This document shows positions 62,901 through 64,000 of a DNA stretch of 64,000 bases, one piece after another (positions within the stretch are counted from its first letter, which is position 1; each line of letters opens with the position of its first letter). Under the pieces are notes generated by a model. That model was given only the letters and a program-made list of their open reading frames with translations, had not been told where the DNA came from and did no database searches. Position numbers and translations under genes: made by a program. The stretch covers positions 686,196 to 750,195 of the forward strand of contig CAYFPL010000002.1 of NCBI GenBank assembly GCA_964344935.1, written 5' to 3'. Origin of the DNA: GCA-2731375 sp964344935. Lineage in GTDB: Bacteria; Pseudomonadota; Alphaproteobacteria; GCA-2731375.

Positions 62901-64000
62901 CCCGAGACCACAGAGGCATCGTCCGCGCCGGTAATGGCGATGGAGATATCCTGGGCGGTACCGTCGCTGGCGGTCAGGGTGAGCGTATCGGTCACAGGAT
63001 CGTCGGCATCCAGATGCTGTACGCTGGCCTGGTCCAGGGTATAGGTCCAGGCACCGTTGGTCAGATCAAGGCTGCCATAGGTGCCGCTGGCGGTGGTATC
63101 GGCGAAGACCGGATTGTCATTGGCATCGATATCGGAAATGGCGATGGTGCCACTGGCCGTAACCGGCCCGTCGCCGATATCCCCTTCCGTGACACTGCCG
63201 CCGAAGCTGCCCGTCACGACCGAGGGATCGTCGGCGCCGATGACGGTAACCGTCACCGTGGCCTGATCCACGGCGCCGTTGGTGTCCTCAATCTCGTAGA
63301 CGAAGGACACGGTACCGTTTTCTCCGGCGCCAAGCTGTTCGAACTGGCCGTCGGGATCGAAACTGAATGTGCCGTCCGGTGCGCCCGGCCCGCCGCTGTT
63401 GAAGGTCAGAATACCGGCCGTTGGTCCCGTAATCAGACGAACGTCCTGCACCCCATCCGGCGCAGTGTCATTGGCCAGAACAGAGGCGAATACCACCACG
63501 CCGTCGTCTTCGTTGACAGATGCCGTATCGTCGTTTGCGACAAGGCCCTCTTCGGACAGGTCGATCTCGACACCATCCACGAATACGGCCATGTCCTCGA
63601 ACCGGCTGACCTTCAGGTCAAAGGTATCGAACTCAAAAGCCGCGCCATCGGCTTCTCCGCTCACCGGGTCGACATGATCGGCAAGGAAATCCAGATAGGC
63701 CTCCAGGTCCTCCCGCAATTCAGGGTTCTGTTCCAGCCATTCGGCTTCCGTGAAGTTCAACTCCAAGCGGTCTATCCCGGCGCCGCCGTCATATCGGTCC
63801 TCGGCACCGACATTCTCTGCCGCCGTATAACTGGCGGTATCATCGCCGCGGCCGGCATAAAGCCTATCGTTGCCCGCCCCGCCGTCGAGATAATCCCGGA
63901 AACTCAGACCGCCGCCGGAGCCGTGCTTGTGATGGGAGCCACGGCCCCACCTGTCATCGCCATACAGGGTGTCGTCGCCCGCGCCGCCCAACACAATATC
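50981..64000 (-). CDS. Giant repeat adhesin-like protein (partial, N-terminus beyond window)
   Basis: The frame runs more than 4,330 residues from the window edge to TAA at 50981-50983, and codons at 64000 are still open (GAT ATT GTG), so the start is outside. From N to C: RTX-like Ca-binding repeats (63780-64000), three VCBS-type repeats (about 62300-63230), cadherin-like repeats (about 60700-62300), a dystroglycan-like domain, a helical segment (about 59500-60330), RTX nonapeptides (59240-59500), two long arrays of T5SS/PEP-CTERM-associated beta repeats (about 56550-58280 and 51660-55250), then RTX repeats near 51300 and an acidic C-terminus (DFLFV). Such a tail suggests type I secretion. 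It is probably a calcium-dependent surface adhesin; no transporter is in the window. Confidence 0.9.
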   Translation of the reverse strand, partial: DIVLGGAGDDTLYGDDRWGRGSHHKHGSGGGLSFRDYLDGGAGNDRLYAGRGDDTASYTAAENVGAEDRYDGGAGIDRLELNFTEAEWLEQNPELREDLEAYLDFLADHVDPVSGEADGAAFEFDTFDLKVSRFEDMAVFVDGVEIDLSEEGLVANDDTASVNEDDGVVVFASVLANDTAPDGVQDVRLITGPTAGILTFNSGGPGAPDGTFSFDPDGQFEQLGAGENGTVSFVYEIEDTNGAVDQATVTVTVIGADDPSVVTGSFGGSVTEGDIGDGPVTASGTIAISDIDANDNPVFADTTASGTYGSLDLTNGAWTYTLDQASVQHLDADDPVTDTLTLTASDGTAQDISIAITGADDASVVSGSFNGNVTEGDIGDGPVTATGTIAISDVDDDDNPAFADTTVNGTYGTFELSNGNWTYTLDQGTVQDLDQGDNVEDIISLTASDGTTQAITITVAGTDDAPIVTGSFSGNVVEGDVGDGPVTASGTIAISDVDGDDNPVFADTTVNGSYGSLVLVNGAWTYTLDQASVQHLSAGVPITDTLTLTASDGTTQDIEITVTGTNDAPVVSGPVNGGITNQDAAPATVNLLANATDPDSGDDLDSESVSVSSSNAGRIVAFTVDNESGELTIDPAQFSDLGVGASETLSVSYNVIDGNGGITPAAATLIVEGRNDDPVVSGPIDAGTTNEEGAPVSINLLANASDPDTGDDLDTASVTVTSSNAGRVVSFSVDNDTGQLIIDPGQFNDLAGGASETLTINYDVVDGNGGVAPASASLTINGLNSAPTDISLSNASVDENAPGAIVGQLTGFDPDVNDPLTLTVVGNPDFEVDANGQLKLADGASLDHEAGPVTIAITASDAAGAAFTKFFEITVNDLNDAPQVSGLIDGGTTDEDAAPVSIDLLANASDQDVGDDLDTASVAVTSSNINRSVSFSVDNATGQLSLDPGQFNDLAVGVSETLTVTYDVVDGNGGITPSSATLTVEGRNDAPEVSGPVDGGTSHEDASSLTVDLLANATDPDGEDLDTDSVSVTSSNAGRVVAFTVDNETGELSVDPAQFNDLAVGESETLSVSYDVIDGNGGITPATATVVVEGRNDAPQTVAGFFPVSAIEVQTDSDATEPLSVFDTTGGFTDPDVNDSVSLSATLTGGDPLPAWITLDGSSGQLTVDQSGAVAGQYSVTVTGTDGSGAATTGQLTLDIVPVARGTGADGYVEGATVFSDDDNDGVLDGGEASTTTDSDGDFVLVGATGPLVMSGGTDISTGKAFEGSLRAPDGSTQISPLTTLILEVIEEQSGDISDAGQVATANVDVLTAFGLNTGLNLPTYDQIIVARDNGTGVAQGDGEAVHSAAVQVQNTAALIGHLMLGEGVNLNDAVNAAYTAIGAEIVNSTTVDLTDAATLTGLVNDVAGDFAVTLGPGVDASAANLIQWVNQYVANDTSSGTDFLGIAAEAGAASHEGGAAAEAMEAGSTAAIDAVTGTDIFDPGAVLNVAGAKGSAGNDTLNGGATPDIIDGLAGDDTISGFADNDHLIGGAGNDALFGGGGDDSLDGGDDDDTLVGDAGADDLAGGAGIDTVDYSQEGGGAGVTVNLDPSSGTAVDSHGDSDTLTGIENAIGTDQADTLNGGSADNRLQGNGGNDDIDGGAGIDTAVFNGNRADYTIVQTNLDFTVTDNVGTDGIDTLSNVEALEFADGTINVPTDITLTSQNVSENAAGAAIGTIGVVDADGGESHSFSLSDARFEIAAGVLRLAAGQSLDHESESSIDLTVTATGDNDGLFRSETFTITVDDVNDNPVADDDAAATLEDQVLVVDAANGLLQGDTDQDGDALNVVAGPIVSAQGAAVVLAADGSYTYDASGTAFAAGLLHGDVGVDSFTYQVTDGNGGTDTATVTITVTGNGIVANGDVSDPVSSSVIVGDTGVGTLNVFDGAALSPDQVVVGNQAGSDGTLTTNGANAATAWNIGTGGLRVGDGGTGNMTISAGATVDVATNFYDTVYIGNTSTGTLTVTGAGSSLTTTGDTNRIWVGRDGGDGTLNVGDGAAVNTMSLEVGRGSTGDAVFSGSGTQVTLSNDHGINEPSSAQFAASARIGHQGGTGTLAVQSGATMTIRPGIGVNEDTDFPGMQIGRDGGIGSVTVDGAGSTIEILKLHSEGNNGAFLQVGRSGTGELNITNGGTYNLDGSRNSVDIGRDSGSDGTLTIDGAGSSFNMIAPVSYTGWSGINVGRSGTGRLDVTNGGVADLDVTNFNVASNIGSTGDVLVDAATVSIWGSLAIGNNGTGTMTLDNGASFNAAVNQPGRLQVGNQDFGDGHLSLDNGSSLTFVTGDANLSSDITIGNEGIGIVEVRGGSSITMDVENSGAGIARAAGSYGELTISGAGSSFSMAEGHMHVAGGYVSAGFGRAGASATGKILVEDGGALSLRSIYFGDQPNSHGEMTVTGAGSTATFSQAGYESVGIGGFNGGTGLVNVSNGGLLTGVGGLNVNQNGVLTGGGGTINITGGSVNVHQSGVIAAGNSIGTMTIDGDGLDIWSGTMEVEIGGTGAGQFDLIDVNGAVNVHNGVMHFIFDSYNPLINDSYQFVTADDGAFVDNTDFVSVAITGLQDGFDFDLAYDGAANGGITLTALTTGTFDAGNGTIFHGSSMDDEFSTGAGDDIIMGGAGDNEFDAGEGWDIARFDGQIADYSISLDGDATRITDNNLGDGDDDGDNLIDNVEVLQFNDGSRSAATSISLDDVSVDENSDGGLVGNLTIVDPDGDTDTITVDDDRFEISGGQLRLKSGITLDQETEPTVNLTVTVTDQIGLSTQQAFAVTVNNLNEGPIANDDNDTADADTAKAIDVLSNDEDEDIADVLSVLSVDGLSAQGATLSINGNGTIQYDPTTSASLGAAILGDNVLDSFSYTVDDGSGGTDTATVFVNVAGQVVIPAGSTTTGDVNSPLDPIFIVGDTGTGDMAIQGATTFGNDGGIIGNSATGIGDATVKFAGATWNLGDDGLFVGKDGTGTLSVESGGQVNIATDNFTHFVVGGSATGVGSVTVDGIGSRVSTTGTLSSVEVGAYGSDGTMTVSNGGEVETLLFYVGRHGGGEGTATITGSGSKVVASTDVGLLTGGNSGFAGFAFIGRDGGTGTLNVLDGGRLEVRNGNTANQNTDLATLYIGRNDGNGTVVVDGAGSEIAVSQSLPDESGNNGPRLIVGREGSTSSGSLTVQNGGTASVVGPNAQLMIAQHAGNTGNVDATGLGSALLVDAQGNSGRVTIGDAGTGSLSLSAGAQATLEVQSIVVGANTAGSGTLQIDNAGLTSQFGAISVGQQGDGTMTVQNGGNVSVLNQSNPDNNYVAQAMGSTGTLTVTGTGSTANFGGNLIVAAGHDWGNGAVDDADGTLNVTAGGTVNGSSIVLAQNEPATASMSIDNATVNLTNSIEISGQGKAALSLTNGAVLNTHVFDMARAAGGAFDATADATVTVDATSSIVATGEANIGNGTYFAGDPGDPNDDFGNPDGLGIAQLTLDGTMTVGQSMVLGGQRRGDGTVTVNNGATLETQQNLDVGLQGTGLLTINSGASVTAGNDMNIAQTGGSTGDVVVAAGASLDVGNNIRIGNGDYSDNGPAGPDESDWGQQTQGTGTLTIHGTVTADGVQSNSFGPYGHGTLTVDGGSLTYANEVRIGSESGGVGTASIINGGVITNTSGWIFGIDGDGSGSNGLVTVDGAGSMIDVQHGNIEVGFTSTGQLVVTNNASVHAEAMNLATAAGADGEVTVDATSSLSVQNNLVVGNGAYHENNPGDPNDDFGDPLGVGTGLLTVNGGAATAGRLDIGGRDRGDGRVDVNNGTLTVNDGLFVGSLGQGILNLTDATVTVGDFFGVATGAALNGTSGVVTLDATSSITVANFMNVGEGGYFLGGDGLPGGGDDFGDENGTGAGTLNINGGSVAVTNGGFNVGGGLRGTGTINMDGGTLSTSDSATIGAAGDGTLNMTNGATLTANSVEIAGAGGSIGNLTLDATSTITTNGLTVGNGFYSDNGTPANPHDDNGVDATATGTLTINGGTVNTGDVSIGGNQSLANGILTMNGGLLDASGSNVNVGDAGAGLLDLTAATVTANTISINSGGSLVGDGTLNGAVNVYSDGQVGPGHSTGELAINGTFTMNDGQLDIEVAGASDFDLLDVSGNANFNGGVVHLIFDAHAPAANEAYQFIEADGAVNLNTANVAVAVTGLAGGYAAPVLAGSNGPGGGLTATMDNQSFLLSAEETFFFGSSGDDSFDAGLGNDTLDGGAGSDTMAGGAGDDLFVFDTGDGVDTITDFEDGNDLLDVSAMLVADSSGFTITGNGSNNVTVDFGGGDTVTLVGVNPITVDDSDFLFV
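51200..51304 (-). repeat. C-terminal RTX calcium-binding repeats
   Basis: Residues about 37-107 from the C-terminus read GxxGxDxxDG-like nonapeptides (GLGNDTLDGG, AGSDTMAGGA, GDDLFVFD). They typically fold when exported into calcium and sit just upstream of a type I secretion signal. Confidence 0.8.
51660..55250 (-). repeat. T5SS/PEP-CTERM-associated beta-strand repeat array 2
   Basis: The array of short units (core G.GTLTV.GGT.. and G.AGS.....) is translated from the giant gene. These repeats recur every 40 to 60 residues and form a predicted beta-helix rod. Boundaries are approximate. Confidence 0.7.
56550..58280 (-). repeat. T5SS/PEP-CTERM-associated beta-strand repeat array 1
   Basis: The same G.GTL.V.GAGS type of unit recurs here within the giant protein, separated from array 2 by an RTX/cadherin stretch (about 55250-56110). 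Boundaries are approximate. Confidence 0.65.
62300..63230 (-). repeat. Three VCBS-type repeats in the giant protein
   Basis: Three near-identical units of about 100 residues recur, each containing GSF.G.VTEGDIGDGPVTA.G, WTYTLDQ and LTASDGT. High DNA similarity between units suggests recent duplication. Confidence 0.8.

Noticed and set aside
50981..64000. CRISPR array or non-coding satellite repeats
   Set aside because: Repeat units differ in sequence, preserve reading frame and encode recognised protein repeats; no regular spacers are present.

Overview
The window is GC-rich, densely coded and bacterial. Gene content suggests an alphaproteobacterium, perhaps a member of the Rhodospirillales: an alphaproteobacterial-type PAS_5 protein, a CHASE2 adenylate cyclase, many acyl-CoA catabolic genes and a nirK/nirV denitrification block. 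That placement is inference from gene families, not from a phylogeny. I see no rRNA, tRNA, insertion sequence, integrase or CRISPR array.

Positions 224-8600 are mixed: an FtsX-type ABC permease without its ATPase, a secreted DUF4197 protein, two glutathione-transferase-like genes in one operon, a lone xanthine-dehydrogenase-type molybdopterin subunit and a PAS_5 protein. Positions 8700-35850 form a long catabolic region: acyl-CoA synthetase, a MaoC pair coupled to a triple-RidA protein, a fumarase/PurB-superfamily lyase, a cupin plus amidohydrolase pair, two family III CoA-transferase genes (one a tandem fusion), a GlcG-like protein, a luciferase-like monooxygenase, a thiolase-like/DUF35 pair, an HMG-CoA-lyase-like gene, both subunits of a biotin-dependent acyl-CoA carboxylase, an amidase, a TauD-type dioxygenase, a metallo-beta-lactamase fold hydrolase and an SDR-fold protein. 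A secreted protein overlapping a CHASE2 cyclase sits inside it (14093-16961). The substrate cannot be read from sequence; the genes fit activation, hydration, C-C cleavage and carboxylation of a branched or cyclic acid or amide.

Positions 36248-47979 are the most interesting part. They hold, all on the + strand: a Sco copper chaperone, two very small membrane proteins, a CuA subunit II, a B-type-like heme-copper subunit I, a strong terminator, heme O synthase, a second Sco, a cytochrome b fused to a two-cluster ferredoxin and an MvhD-like domain, an unknown anchored protein, a bacteriohemerythrin, then copper nitrite reductase NirK, a di-heme cytochrome c and a NirV-like protein. Subunit I keeps every heme and CuB histidine but has Gln235 where oxygen reductases carry the active-site tyrosine. 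With nirK and hemerythrin alongside, I infer a non-canonical nitric oxide reductase served by an unusual cytochrome b/iron-sulfur electron conduit: nitrite to NO by NirK, NO to N2O by the heme-copper enzyme.

Positions 47980-50757 contain an AT-rich, palindrome-rich intergenic region, a small secreted protein and a methyl-accepting chemotaxis protein. From 50981 to the window edge the minus strand is one giant repeat protein of more than 4,300 residues (RTX, VCBS, cadherin-like and T5SS/PEP-CTERM-associated repeats), probably a secreted adhesin; its N-terminus lies beyond the window.
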